A stretch of 64,000 bases of DNA, from contig JACSVZ010000008.1 of the NCBI GenBank assembly GCA_014706295.1, positions 18,703,659 to 18,767,658 of the forward strand. The letters run 5' to 3'. This stretch comes from Lycocorax pyrrhopterus obiensis. Lineage: Eukaryota > Chordata > Aves > Passeriformes > Paradisaeidae. The translations under genes were made by a program, and so were the position numbers. Shown in pieces: positions 40,716 to 54,980 of the stretch. The notes under the pieces are model-generated. The model was not told where the DNA came from and made no database searches. It saw only the letters and a program-made list of their open reading frames with translations. Numbering within the stretch: the stretch's first letter is position 1; each line of letters opens with the position of its first letter.

Positions 40716-43700
40716 TTTTTTCTTTTTTTTTAAGACATTAAAGATATGCAGTCTTTAAGCAAAGACTTTATGTGATGAAGAATTTATGATGTTTTTCCTA
40801 CTTGGATATCCCCTGGTAAAGTCTGCAAATTCTTAACTGAGGAATTAAGTTTACTTTTATGTTGCTTTTGATTTTTTAATTTTAATTAAACTTTCAGGTA
40901 GAAATATTTAGTCCTGTCTCTAATTTTTACTTATAATACATAAAATATTTTTGACTAGCACCAGAAATATGTATGAATTCATCATGTTTGCATTGAGGAG
41001 ACTGTTTTGCTGTGGTTGATGGTGGAGCCATAGCAGATTGACAGTGACCAACACTGATGTTAAAATAAATGTATAATAAGCATATACTGATAAAGTCCCT
41101 GGTTGCTAAAATGGCCACAAGAAGTGAATTACTGAGCCAGTTCATGGGAATCTTGTAATGCAGTTGGCTGGAAGAGGAACGTGAAGCAGAGAAAGAAATC
41201 GCCCTCTCTGGACAAGTTGGGTTCACATGCAAAAGGTAAACCTTCCACTACCAGTGGGTGCAAGTGTGTTGTGAAATAAGTGAAGGTTGTGAAACTAAGA
41301 AATCACAGGTTGTAACAAATTCCTGAAAAAAAAGTGTAGCAGCTTGCAAAGATAAATGCATAGCACTGGTTTTTTGTTTGTTTATCTACCTATTTTATAG
41401 CAGCACATGAGGCCAAATGTGCATCAACCAGGTCTGCACTACTGCATCAGAGTAATTTTTATACTGACAGAGTAATCTCATCAGTGATTTTTATATTGAC
41501 AACAGTCTCTGGACTTTGAAAATTTTGTTACCAAAACTCCCCAAACCCAAAAATCTAATCCCAAACAAAAACTCCAGTGTGAAAAGATGTAGGGTGAAAT
41601 GACAGGACAGCATCCCTGCAGCGGGACCGACACATGGGCCCTGAGGGATGTGGCCAGATGCCTGAAGGACCATGGTGTCTATCCCCACCTGGGTTCTGGC
41701 TTTTTTGTGAACTCGTGGTGTGACCTTGGGCACGGTGGCCAGTTCCTGCGTGGCTGGGTGCTGCTTTGGTGGCAGAGAACCTTCTGATCCATGCACTGAC
41801 TTAGGTGCTTGAGCCAGCTTGGACCAGTGTGGCTCAGCAAGGAGTCACAGACCTGCCACAGTGGCTTGGAGCTCTGTGTGACCTGGGAGACAGTGACAAC
41901 CTGCAGGGAGCAGCGTTTGGCCAGAGTTATGTTGCTGGTGATTCCTGAGCTGAACAAGGTGGGCTCAGGTCTGTCTTTGTTTTGCTGTAGTCACAGAGAA
42001 GAGTGCAATGTGCCCACGGCAGAATTGTCAGCAAGATTTCATGGCACGGGAATCATCTTTACAAGATGCTGTGTGATGCCCAGCAGAATGGAGTTCCAGT
42101 CTCAGATGGGGCTGTACACCCAAGCCTAATCTGGGTAATAACAGCTTGAACTGTGAGTTCATTGGGGTCTGTGAATCAGTGCTGAACAGAGATGCTTTCA
42201 CCTTTCCACTGACTTGTCTCCTCAATCAAGACTGAGAGGACAGCAAGGGCTCATCCCAGTAAAATCTCATTTCTGACCACAGGACATCAGCTGTGCTCTC
42301 TCCCATCCCCTGAAAAACAACATAGGCAGTGGAAAATGACCCAACATTAAACAGCATCACAGTGCTGGAAGCCTTTTCCCACTCCCAGTTTTATGACCTT
42401 AATTAACACGGGCCAATCCATAAATCAGATCAACACCAGGAGATAACAATGAATCATGCGGAAGGCAGCTTTAATAGGAGCCTAATCCCCCAAAGAAGTG
42501 GACAGTACCGGCATTTAAAGTGCACATGTGAGGTTGAAAGGGAACAGATGTCCAACTGGGGCTGCTGCTGGCAAGGGTAAGTCTGCAGGGCTGTTGCATT
42601 TCCACAGAGAAACCTGTTTTGACATCTTAATGGCAAGAGTGTCTGGCAGCAGACGATGGAGTGGTGATAAACGCTGCTTCCCTCCCCGGGTGATTGCTGG
42701 GCAAGATGGGGACGCTCTCAGGTTCAGCGTATCTGGCAGAACGCCGTCACCATCTTGCCGGGGTGTTGAGCAGGTCGGGGCAAGAGGGAAGGAGAGCTGT
42801 AGGAGTGGCTGTCTGGAGAGCATGAGAAACTGAAAAGGAAATGTAGATGGAAAGGAAGAATTTCAGGCTTTCCCACCATGACTTCAACTGGTATCGTGCC
42901 AGAAGCCCAGCACAGAGTGCGCACAGAGGAGCAGACAGAGACTGCCTTCTGTAATACGGCCGAGGAATGACAGCAGGATTGGCAGGCCCCAGTACCAGCT
43001 GGCCCTTACTGACAAGCTCCCTGTGTGTGGGGTGGCTGGTCTTCCTGCAGGGCCTTCTGTGGCTATTCCAGCTGGGAGAGCCAGCAGCCCATAATTAGGA
43101 TATCAGGGTTGCTTTTGGTTAGGTTCCTGCTCCCAGACTCGAGTATCTGCTAGTTAAGTGTGGTTCTGCTTTGAAAAGTGAGACAGCGAAACTGTGCCTT
43201 GCCTGCTACTGAAAGCCAAATTCACGTGCACCCCCCTGACTGGGAAGATGTTCCTTTCCAGCCACCTGCCCTATGAATCCAACTGGAATCTGAGAATCAG
43301 GCTTGCTGGCAACTTGCACGCAAAGAGTGCCTTCATCTTAACAGACAGATGTAATGCCAGTGCCGAGGCAGGAACAGTCCCCAGGTTGCCTGCTCCTGGG
43401 CTAGCTAACTCATTAGCACAGTTTTACACGTTTGGTTGTGTGGGGCTAAGTGAAACAGCAGAGTGGAAATGTATTTGGGAGAGAACTGCTGCAGCTCTGC
43501 TGTTCCTGAGAGGCAGATCAGATTTTGTGGAGAATCATCACCCCTTTAATGAAGGGTAATTGATGGGCCTGAAGAAGGACCTCAGAGTGCAAACTCTTCC
43601 AGTTCTGGGACTGTAAGACCCTTCTGTGTGATCCTTCACACAGATGCCTCTGTCCTGCTGAAGCAGAGGCCACGAGGAGCCCTTTCCATTGTAATCCGCA

Positions 43701-46700
43701 TCTTGGTGCTCTGTTCAGCAGACTTGGAGGGTGTCCAGCTCCTGCTCTTCCTGAGCTGCAGTCATTGATACAACTGATGCAATGGAAAGGAAAACTTATT
43801 ACATCTGGGGGCCATTCCAGTATTCCATCAGGGCCTTCACAGCATTCTGCATATCTGCAGTATTTCCCTTCCATAGCCGTGCTACTCTTGGGGCAAGCAG
43901 GGGTGGAAAAGACAGAATATTGTGTACAGTATATTGTGAGAGCACTGAGCTGGGACATCCGCAGGTCTTCACAAGGGGCTGCTGTGACCTCACTTTGTGA
44001 AGCATCTGTGACTTCTATAGAGAATGAATCTCACTGATAGCTGAAGGATGAATATCCCCTAGGGCTGGAGCAGCAAATGGTTTTTTTGATGCCATTACTT
44101 AGCTAAGCAGTTATTGAGTATAGTAAACACACACTCTGAGAAAAAAAAAAGGATGTATTTTAATTACATCAAAATTCAGATCTAGCTGCAACAGAATTGC
44201 TCTTGGCTTAATTTGCCCATATGAAAACATTTTCACCTTTTTATTTAATTGTAAGTGTAGGTCTTTTTAAATGAAAATTTCCATTTTGAAAACAAACTCT
44301 GACCTAAATATAATTAAAACAGTCCATATGAAATGTTTCAGGATTTTCAAAATGAGATATTTAATTTTAAAAATTGTCATTAGAAGATTTAAAGAAAATG
44401 TTATCTTCTTCTGGGTCCAACCTGTTTAACCTAATTTTTCCAGTGTCTGTGAAGCTCCTTTAAAGATATGGCCTGGTCTAGAATAAGAGAGCTTAGCATT
44501 GGAGTCTCTTTACTGTCAATAATATGAAGCAGAATATGTAAATGTGTATAGATTCCATGTGGATGAATACTTTGGATTTCCAGTTTGTTGCTTTGTAAGG
44601 TTTCAGGAAGATATAAATGCAATAATGAAGCTAGAGACCCAAGCTTTGTGGAAACCTCAGTGAAACTCTCAGCCACTGGTTCTCTCATGAAGACCTCACT
44701 CTATTCTCTGTGGTGAATATTTGGCACCATAAATCATTGCACAGTCTGCCTGCCAAAATGGCCCATAGCCTGATCATCCAAAGGCAGAGCCATGCAGCTG
44801 TCCCTGCACGCATCTTTCAGAGGATTGAATGCAGCTGGCTCCAGCCACCCTGGGAATCATGGAAGCCAGGAGTGTGAGGCACCAACTGCCTCTGCTTGAA
44901 ACTCCACCCTGTAGGTCTGTATTTCAACCCACAGCAACATCTGCACTGCCAGGGTCCTTGCCCCGCCCAAAGTCCCTTTGGGCAATCTTCTAACCATGTC
45001 CTGTGGTGCCAGGTATCTCACAGAGGGATACCGCTGCATGGGTGGGTGGGCAGAGCTCTATTTTTCTTTTTGCTCTTGTTCCTGTGGTTTGTCTCCAAGG
45101 ATTGCATGTGTTTCCACCCTAAAGCAGCTTTCAAGTACTCTGTATTTAGGAAGAGGGTAAAGGACCTATTTTGGTTTATAACACATAACTTCTATTCTTC
45201 CCCAGAGTCTCATAAACAAATTTCTCATTGAGTTACTCCCAAAATAGATCCTACTCTCTCAGCTGCCCAAAAACAATCTCTGAATTTGTTTATTCTCCTC
45301 AGATTGTGGGTTTTCCTTCAGTTCAGCCCCATGGGTATCAGGAAAGCTCACAGAGTACTTGCAAAGCCCTGCCAACCAAAACTGGATTTATTATAGATTG
45401 ATTTAAGAGTTGCCTGAATGACTTGAAAATTCAGGGACAGGAACTGTACAAACACTTGGCAAAGACATACAGGAGGGTTTCCTCATCTGCAGATCTGATC
45501 AGGCAGGGAGTAGCAGATTTTTGTGAGTAACAATTGTAGTGTGAAGTGGAAAGGCCTGAGTGGGGAGCATTTATAGCTGGGCTTGGTTTGAGGGGATACA
45601 CTCATGATGCTTGAAATCTGATATAGGTTTCCTTTCCAGGTTTCTCCTGTCTGCAACTGGTAGCTTTGCTTAGCAAGACACACGCTGCAATATGTGTTTC
45701 TTTTTTTTTTTTTTTTTCCCCAATTTCAGCCTTGGCATCCAAGCTAAAGTAGTCACTGAGTCTGTGAGACAAGAAAAAGACCAGCATCTCCAGAAAGGTC
45801 CTGTCAGAGGTGCCCAGTTATCAATTACCTGAATAGACTGCAGAGGAAGCACTTGTGCCCTCCTCTGACTCTTGGAGACCCTCAATACATGTTTCAGGTA
45901 TGACATTTTGGTTTTGAGTGGCTTACTTTAGGAGAATTCCTACCTTATCTTAAAGCTCCATAACTGCCTGATAGAGCTAGGTGGGAGATTTACCATTTGG
46001 AGAACTAATTTATCATTTCCCCATGCTTTTTTATAGCCTGTGTGTTCACAGGTCATAGTTTTCTCAAGTTCATCCATCTCAGGTGGAGTGAGGGTCAGGC
46101 AGTACTCAAGCAGGAGGTGAGTTCTCTGACCCCTTGTGCCAGTCCAGCACGGCAGAGGGATGGAGCAGACAAGGACAGAGCCAAGCATTTTATGATGGCT
46201 GGAGGTCTTCCCGGCAAACCTTACTGAAAAGATGCATCACGGACATGTCCTGCAGGTGTAGAGGGAGCAGAAAACACGTGACTGAAACTCAGAGCTCTCT
46301 AGAAGTCCCTGGCTAGAGGATGGTGCCCTGGAGTCGTCATCATGTCTTGGGAGGGTGGAGGAGGATGGCATCTTCTCTTTGGACACTCTGGAAAAGGACC
46401 ATGTCAGTGCCCTATGCTGAGAGGAGCTGGATGGGCTGGAAGCCAGCAAGAAGGTGCAGAGCTTAAGGCCCATGGGTTGTCCAGGAACATATTTCTCCTC
46501 TACACTCCTGCTGGTTTCTAATTTCTGCCCTGCAACTTTGCAGTGTGAAACATAGTCCAAGCAGAAATGTGCACTCAATATCCTTGCATTAACTTGAATT
46601 TGGGAGGGAACTGCTGAGTGAAGCCCTCCACGAAAACAATGGGTAGGGCTGGGAAGCAGATGTTGTGCTCACATTGCTTATTTAGACAGCCTTGCTTATG

Positions 46701-49146
46701 AAGCATTACATGAATGCAGCGCTGGCCGGGGCTCCGTGGTGTGCTGCAGATGGGAAAGTGGGACCCTGGCTCTGTGCCCGGGGCTGCAGGGATGGGGTGG
46801 GGAGGTGCAGCACACAGAGGCATCAGGGGCTATGGGCCATGCCAGTGGCTCCATCCTGCCGTGCCAGCAGCCCTGGGCAGAACAGACAGTGCACCGGGCA
46901 GGAATGGACCCTGCTTTCAGCAGGGGAAGTGATGGCATGAAGTGATGGCAAACCCATGGTGGAACATGGGGGCAAAAATCTGCCTGCCTGCTGCCCGCAG
47001 AGGATTCAAGGGCATGATAAGACAGACACAGCTCATGAAAGTGGCACCTCTCTTATTGTGTTTCCCCTTCAGAGTCCACATTATTGGTGCAGTTTGGAAG
47101 GCAAAGGCCCTACTGCTGCAGACTAAGCACTCACCAGCTCTTCAGTCTCTGCAGCCAAATTGCACCCATTCAGGAGGCCAAGCTCAACTCTGGGGCCAGG
47201 GGAGTTGTCTGTGGTCTGTGTGCCAGAAATGCTGCCTACACGACTGGCTGGGAGGGAGCTGGGAACCCCAGCTGCCTGTGCCTAGTCCTCTGTGCAGTTG
47301 TAAGCCAAGGCACGTTTTCACCAGAGTAAGAGCGAATTCTTAGCTCTGGTGTTTATACTGGTATGGGACACAGGCTCCTTTGGAATTAAGCCATGAATTC
47401 CTAACATATTTAAGTAAAAGTTAAATGCACAGTTGCTGTTTCACAACCAAAAGACTGTATGTGTTGGAAATGGGGCTGCAGCTCTATTCACCTCTGAGAG
47501 CCAGGATGGGGCAACTTGCATGGCACTCTCTCAAATACACTTGGGACTGCAGGAACGACTCTCTGAGTTTTTCTGCTCTCTTTTCCAATGATGTCTTTCC
47601 TGCTCAGCTAAATTTCCCGCTGGCTTCAGAAGAGGACTCTTCAACCATTTATATTAAATCATTTCCCATTATCAACAGGAATTATTCATTGCTGTATTAG
47701 GAGGAAAAATGTAAGCAGCAGATAAATCTGCCACTCCAAAATGTTTCTAAGATAACACATCAAACATTAATTTAGTCCTAAGGCCATTTCTTTTTTAGAA
47801 AAAAGAAAAAAATTGAGTACTCTATTTACAAAAGAGGCCTTTGATGTATAGCATACATTATTACTACTGTATTTTTTCCAGCAGCAATGGGATTTTCAAC
47901 AGCAGTAGGATATGTTTTAATAATTAAAGGGATTTAGCTTCTCTGCACAGACAGCCAGCTTCTGTTCTCACTTACAGACTACAAATCATGCATAACTTCA
48001 GTGATGTTGATGCTATTAGCTCGGTGCAAACCCAGGGTTTGTGAGACTTGCGGCAGCCCCTTTGTGGTTTTGGTTTGTGGCCATTTCTGGGTGCTTTCCA
48101 GCGTTAGCTTTAGCAGAGATCTTGCAGTGCCAAGGGGGAGCCAGGCTTGCTGTTATTTCTAGGCCTCTGTGCAAAGTACAGATTCTGGGATAAGCAAAAA
48201 AGCTGAACCTTTGGTTTTCCCTAAGGGATCTAATCTGTGAAAGAGGATCAAGCTTAAAATTTGAGTCTGGCATTTCTGTATGGCCACCCCATAGCATGGG
48301 AAAGTCAGATGTAAGTTTTGGTTCACCATATTCAGAGTGAGTGTTTGCAAGGCACATATTTTGGGGAGGTGCCTCCAAAACTTGGCAATATTTAGATCTG
48401 GGGGCTTGATTCAGGCATGAGTGTGAATGCTCAGTTCAACTGGATGTCACCACTATTTTCTCTCTGTGGAGACATCCTTTGCTCTTCTAAATTTTCCTGA
48501 CTCCTTTCAGACACCAGACAGAGATCTTGCTTGTCTTTGCCTTCCTAGTTCACCCTCAGTAGCCCACAGAAGATGACACCCCATTCTACATCAGCTCTGG
48601 AATCAGCTGATATCAACTGTTCATGGCATTGTTCTGTGCACATGGATTCCTGTCTTAGAAATGATCTTTTTTACCAGAGGATACAGCATTATCTTAAGAT
48701 CTGTTACATGGTGCTTAATTAATTCCCCAAAGTAGTGTCAGTCATATATTTTCTGCGTTTTGAAGTCATTTCCAGCTAGTCTGACTGTGGTTGTTCCCAT
48801 CATTTGTATGTGTATGTAGTTAGCTCCTGACTTCCACTCCTGAGGCTCCTGTGGAAATTAGTTCCAGGGGGTAATGATGTGTTTGGCAATGAGACTTACA
48901 CCATAGGGAAGAAATGAAATCAGGTCACTGGTGCATTCATACAGGATGTTCCTGCCATTTAGTTTCCTCCAAAAATAAGTCTCAACACAGGTATCAGCTG
49001 CAGATTCTTGACTTCAGGAATGTGCATTCTGGAGAGAATTTCCTGGCAGATCAGCTATGAAAGGAGGTAGATTATAAATAAGACATTTTAGGAAATATTC
49101 ACTGCGAATGGGTAATTTCATAACCCTCCTTCTCCTTGCACCTCTC
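40716..49146. other. Noncoding stretch, no gene seen
   Basis: No exon recognised. It contains enhancer-like text at 42385-42545, a 17-base poly-T run at 45701-45717, and a 13-base direct duplication GAAGTGATGGCAT at 46926-46950. 41640-41735 has TGTGACCTTGGGCA, which recalls a MIR core but is not supported by its flanks. 44050-44400 is strongly AT-rich. Confidence 0.55.
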
Positions 49147-49182
49147 AGAAAGAAAAGAAAAGAAAAGAAAAGAAAAGAAAAG

Positions 49183-49213
<31 letters not shown>

Positions 49214-49323
49214 GAAAAGAAAAGAAAAGAAAAGAAAAGAAAAGAAAAGAAAAGAAAAGAAAAGAAAAGAAAAGAAAAGAAAAGAAAAGAAAAGAAAAGA
49301 AAAGAAAAGAAAAGAAAAGAAAA
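49147..49323. repeat. (AAAAG)n pure-purine microsatellite
   Basis: 177 bases contain only A and G on the plus strand, built of about 35 AAAAG units. A single break near 49202-49210 has two extra A. Such long, nearly uninterrupted pentamer arrays are usually length-polymorphic and hard to assemble. The Lys/Glu/Arg-rich open frames across it are artefacts of the repeat. Confidence 0.98.
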
Positions 49324-50483
49324 TCAGATCTTTTCCTTAGGTGTTTCCAGTGTATTTCTCACAACTAGGAGACAATTGTAGCATGACTTCTTGTGCCAAA
49401 GGGCAAGCCAAGAAGGCCAAAGGCTGGTGTGTGGAGCTGTTTCAGGCTCCAGTCTAGTGTCTTCGTTTCCAGCCCTGCCACACAGGAAGGCTTGAGGGCT
49501 TGCAAATATCAGAGTAGAGAGGGTAGGAAGGTAGTGAATCGTGTCATGACCTCATGCAGGAGCCAAATTAAGCAAAGTTTGCAATCCCTGTCTTGGCTGA
49601 GGAATGATTTTCTTTCAGTAGGAAAAAAGATATTGATCCATCCATTCAACCAGAGATACGGAGAGCAGCTATTCTTAGGAGAACTCGATCTGATTTCACA
49701 TTCTTCCTGTCCCCTGCTTTGAGCCCACGGCTCTTCTCCAATGTGGCTAGAAACTGAGATCTTTAAAGCTAAGCTTTTTGCATAGCCTGTGGGTATAGGT
49801 GGATTAATTCAGGGATCGCAGGCAGGACCTCCCAGCCCCGCTATTGACTCCTAGGTAGTTGACACATCTAACACTTCGGGGCCAGCTTTGCACTGCTAGA
49901 GGGCTGCCATGACTTTCTTTGGGTGCCATCTGGTCTTAGCCTAGGGAAGTAAAAACTGATATTTTTGCTGCTGGGAAGTTGTCACTTAAACTCTTTCTGT
50001 TGTCACATGAACGGCTCCATTTATATCCTTATGTTTTGTGCTCACCACTTTTTATAACTGCAGAGAAAATACCCAGAGCCTATTTCCCACCCAGGTCATA
50101 GCAGCAGAGTGACTTTGTGGTGATTCCCGCCCTTTCTCTTTCTAGCAGGAGGATCCTGTGTGTTTGATTTTCTGCTGATCTCCTGCTGGAGAGACCAAAA
50201 CAGCCCCACCGGGAGGGCTGGTTTTCCCTGCCGGAGCAGCGGTGGAGTGTGTGTGGCTGTAAATAAAGCAGGCTGGGGCTGCCGTGGGGCTCACAGGCAC
50301 AGTGGCCATTGTTGTGCCTGTAGTGAAATTGCCCTTGGTTCTTTTGTGCTGAGCAGAATATGATGTGAGCCAACACAAATGGCTCTCACATGTTTTCATT
50401 GGTGTAAATGAGGCATTCAAGTATAAAATGAGGCAGTTGCAAGCCGATCAGCTTGAGAGCTGAGGCAGAAAGCTCTGGATAAG
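49324..50483. other. Noncoding stretch, no gene seen
   Basis: No gene recognised. A CTCF-like motif in reverse lies at 49923-49936. The opposing short frames at 50080-50420 have no motif. Confidence 0.55.
49923..49936 (-). promoter_or_regulatory. CTCF-like motif, reverse
   Basis: The minus strand reads AGACCAGATGGCAC, agreeing with about 12 of 14 core positions, with a perfect ACCAGATGGCAC run. It is the only candidate in this orientation among the four listed. Confidence 0.35.
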
Positions 50484-50521
50484 GGTAATCGCTTTGGACA
50501 AAGGTAATAGCTTTGGACAAA
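50484..50521. repeat. Tandem duplication, 19-base unit
   Basis: GGTAATCGCTTTGGACAAA (50484-50502) is followed at once by a second copy differing at one base (C to A), 50503-50521. Confidence 0.9.
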
Positions 50522-53500
50522 ATAATGCGTGCCTCACTGATGAGCCCTAGAAAGGCTCACACTGATTTGTGAAACAGATCTTTAAAATATCTTCTGTAGG
50601 CAGAGCTGGTTAGAAAACCTTTTAAATGAAAGTAAAAGCTTTCTGTCAAAAATGAAGTTTTTTCACCAGAATGAAATAGGGTGTAATTGCAGGTTTTGTT
50701 TCTCTCAAACAGCTTTTTTAAAAAATAATTTCATTTCCATGTGGAAGTGTTACTTCTGCTCAGAAAGTAATGCTTGCACATAGTTCCACTGCTCTGTTCC
50801 AACTGGCAAAGTTAGAATAAAAAAATTATCTGGTTTTCAACTGACAAGAGCTTAAGGACAGTTAGAGGATGGGGAACAAAGCGAGTCTTTGTTTTCTCAC
50901 CCTTCCCCCTGCCTGTGCCCATTTTTTTTTCTAATTGTCCTACAGGGAAGCCATTATTTCTTGATGGGGAAATCTGGAATTAAGTTTTCTTGGAAATCAT
51001 CTTTTTCCTAGAGAATAGAATTTTGTTTGTAGGATCGCACAGATTCAGGTTCTGGACCCCATCTCCTCTTAGGATATGTTTAATTCCAGACCTGACTTAG
51101 GTAGCTTTTCCATTGAAATTCTTTAATTCAGTTGACTCAAAAGTGACCAGCAAGAATTTCAGTCCATGTCAACATGCTTGTGCTACCTGCTTGTTTATTC
51201 AAGGGATCAGAGTGTGTTAAGAAAGGTTTTTCACCTTGACAAAAAGAGAAGAGAGGAAAAGTTAGGTGCTTGTAAAGAATGGGAACATACTTTGGATAAC
51301 ACCGGGGTGATTTCAGCAGGCTCAGAGACACAATTTCTCATGAAGTCTGTCCAGCTCTGCACTGTAAGCAGGCAAAGTGCCTTTTCGGCGCTGCCCCTGG
51401 TTATACAAACTATTGGCAGGATTTACTGGCTTGTGTGGATGCTGCATGAGCTTCTGGTGAGTTACCTGTCTGCCCAATCCACTGCCATGAGACCTGTCTG
51501 ATGATACCTTATTATTCTGCCAAAGAGAAGATCGCTTCTCCGTGACCTTTCCTTTTGCTATTACACCCTGCCCATATACAGTGTTCTGGCCTTCACAAAT
51601 ATGTTGTTTTACAAGTTGGTGTTTTGTTTAGGTCAGCCTTCCCCCCTTACTCTGGCTAATTAATAGCACAGTGAACTGCAGGCTGCTGGTTCATGTAACA
51701 CACAACTGAACTGATGAATCCTGTGCTGATAAATCATGTACATCTACTAAAAATATATGTCTTTCCCAACATGGAAACTTTTGCTTTCAGAAATATGTCT
51801 TAAACTCTGAAAACTCAGAATGCCTGTGTTTCTGGAGGTTGAACAGTTTTTGGCAGAAAATGGCTCCCCTTCCCCAGACACTTTGAATTATTATGTGCCT
51901 CCCTCGCACATGCCACTTTCTACCAACTTCTTCAATCAATACGTTTTGGCAAGCACTTTAAAGTTGTTAAATCACAAGGTTTTGAAGGCAAAAAAAAAAA
52001 GTAAAACGTGAGACATTTTCTAAAAGTGTTGGTTAATTGCGAATGTCCATAGAAAAAGTTTTGATGTAAATAACCAACAGTAAAAGCTGTCATGCTGTAC
52101 TTGCTTTGTAGTTCTCTTACCTAAGGGAATGTCAGAAAGAAAGTGAAACTTATTTAGAGGACTAGGATGCAGAACTCTTGAACTGAAGATCTGTCTGTGT
52201 CTCAGTGTTGCAATACTCACATTTCACATGTTATAAATCTGGACTGGAATTTTCGACTCTGCCTACTCCAGTCCCAACAGCAAGGAGACCATTAAAGCAC
52301 TCGGGGAAATCTTACATTCAGTAGGAAATGGTGGGTCTGAGATTTCTCCACACTTAGAAGGTTTTGATCAAGGGCTAAAATTGCCCATGGACCACTTTGA
52401 AGAACCACTTTTGACTGCACTGTCTGATTGCCCTCAGCACACGTTCATCTTAACCCTTGCTTATGTCAGTGTGGCTGTTGTGGTTCCTAAAAGGAGCTTC
52501 CCCTCATCAGTAGCAAGGTGCTACCACAGGATCAGGAGATGACACAAAGGCATCTTTCTGTTGTGTATGCATGCACTGTAACATCAGAGCCTGAAGTTAC
52601 TGTCAAGTTCTTTTCCCTCTGAGGGCAAAATCATGAGTAATAAAATATTGCTGAGAATATGTGTCTGCCTGAATCCACAGCTCTCACTGTGACGTGAAGT
52701 GGATAATTAGGGCTTCATGACATTGGGATCATTATAACTTCCATCCTCTGGCTAGCTGAGTAGAATGTGTAAGTGTTTCTTAATTCTGTTTGTATTGCTT
52801 CCTCTGCTTCCCTGCTCTGTGGACAATCATTGCTGAGGGATCTGCACCCAGCCAGAATCCCAGGATTGTTCGTGCTATCTATTACCTTCACATGGTCTCG
52901 GATTCCACAGTGACCTCAGCCATCCCACTCATTGCCAGAGAAAGAGCCACCTTCCCAGTTTGGAATGATTTTATTTAATTTGAAGATTTAAACAGGAGGA
53001 AAACCACTGGATTTCCTTTTCCCCCCAAAGCTGTCTGTGACCTTTACTGTACTTGATCAAGGTTCACATTCTTATCTGGGAGCACAGTGCAGTTCCAGGT
53101 TATGGCAGGTGGATACTGGCTATGTGCCTATAAACAATTATGCTTCATGGCTTTATTAATATGACTGGTTTAACTTTGTTTTTCCCATATGTCTCAAGGC
53201 CTGACTGGAGGAGAGGACAACAAATGTAGGAGCTGTAATACACATGTCCAATGATGAGTTTTAATTATTTCCATTTGTTATTTTGGTGCAAGATTTTACT
53301 TCATTTGGATTTAATTAAAAAAAATCTTGTCTTCCTCCCCTATTTCAATAATGAAAATACCTTTGTATAAAGTTTTCATTATCCTCATGCTCTAGAAGCT
53401 GCTTAACCATTTTGGTCAAACTTTCAAATGATTTTGGGAAAATAACTGAGCTTAAAAATTTCAATCATTAAAATTAATGTTTCAGAACCTGTAGTATATT

Positions 53501-54980
53501 TTACGGGGAATTTATGCCTGGAAGCTTATACAGTCTTATCAGTAGAATTTGCATGCTTTTGGTGGGCACAAGGAGATTTTCCATCTGCATTTAGAGCCTT
53601 GTTATGAGACACTATGGTTCCTCTCTGTTTACTCTCCATTTCTAGGGTTACAAAGGGTAACATGTCTGGGGCAACACTCTTGACAGCTCACCAAGAGGTT
53701 CCATGGGTTCAAGCTCAGCCCAACTAATTAATTCACTCTGAGGTAATATTCTCTTACTACATCAGGCTACAGGCAGTAAACTGGGAAATAAATTTTGGCT
53801 GCATTCAGTAGGGAAGGGACACGTTCTCTTTTAGATTCCTTCTTGTAGGTCTGTTTATCCCCAGTGAATACAGTTGAAAGTCTACTTTGATGCAAATTGA
53901 TCTGCACAGGCCTCCTAATTTGCAACTTTCTACATCACCTTGGTTTTTGCTCTGTGCTTTGTGTGAGCTGTTGGCTTGTGGGAGCCCATACACAGATGTA
54001 GGGAAAGGAAGCAAGCAAACAACCTTCTCTAAACGTGAGTCGTACTTCCATGGCAGTAAGTGTGCCCAAGCTTAAACAAAGTTGGGGGAACTGTGCTTAG
54101 AATGACAGAAGGAGCTGAAAGAAGCTATGGAATATAGTTGGTTCAATGTAGTAGACTCTGACTTTGGCCCTCAGGATAAAAAACCTGCCTAGAATTACCA
54201 GTTCCATCTATGCTGGAAATGAGATCTGCACTCCTAAGTCCCTCCATCTCAGTCATGTCTTTGACCTCATTAGAGACAAGTGTGGTCTTCAGGACAAAGG
54301 AAAATTACTTTATAAGCACCAGGGATTGGAATGTAGCCCTGTAGCCCTGAGTTAGCCTTTCTGCACAGCTGTAGGAGCCCAAGGAGGTAAAATGTATTGT
54401 GTGTCTCTGTTAACATTCTTTAGGAGCAGTTTCATTTCATAGTGACATCCTGTAGACAGGAGGAAAGGACATTTATTAGCACTAAAACCTGGTTGTTATA
54501 TGGCTGAAAATGTTTTGGCTCCACTGGAATTTAAACTTGTCTGACTGCTTGAAAAGTGTTCAGATTTAATATAACTGATTCAAACATATAGTCAAAGTTC
54601 TGTGCGAAATTCTCTTGTGGGATAAGGATCTTGGTTTATAGGGTCTGAAGAATGATTCTAAACACCCTCCAGCTCCAAAGACAACGTAAAGGTGCCAGTT
54701 TCTGCATAGATCAGATTACTGCAAGTGTTGAAAATGCAAATCAATGTCAAATTTGATAAATAAGCATTATCCACCTAGGGGTTCTGATGGTAATTATTAG
54801 CAAGAGCCATGCCTTAGCGATATTTCTTTCATGAGCTGCAGAACATTTCCTTTCATTCAAAGTATAGCAGTGATGAAGGGAACAAAAAGGAAATAGAAAG
54901 GAATACAGAGGAGTTAAGCAAAGGATCTTTCATAAAATGTTTCCCTTGGTTTCTCTACTTTTGCCATGTATGTTAGATGT
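50522..54980. other. Noncoding stretch, no gene seen
   Basis: Mostly AT-rich single-copy-looking DNA with no recognisable exon, RNA gene or transposon. 53240-53480 is especially AT-rich. Confidence 0.6.

Noticed and set aside
41640..41735. Possible MIR core (TGTGACCTTGGGCA)
   Set aside because: Only the short core word matches; the flanks do not follow the SINE order seen at 35240-35428.
45701..45717. 17-base poly-T as a possible retrocopy tail
   Set aside because: No processed-gene-like text, target-site duplication or SINE body is visible beside it.
49108..49381. Two open frames of 81-86 codons rich in Lys, Glu and Arg
   Set aside because: They are translations of the AAAAG microsatellite in two frames; no gene signal.
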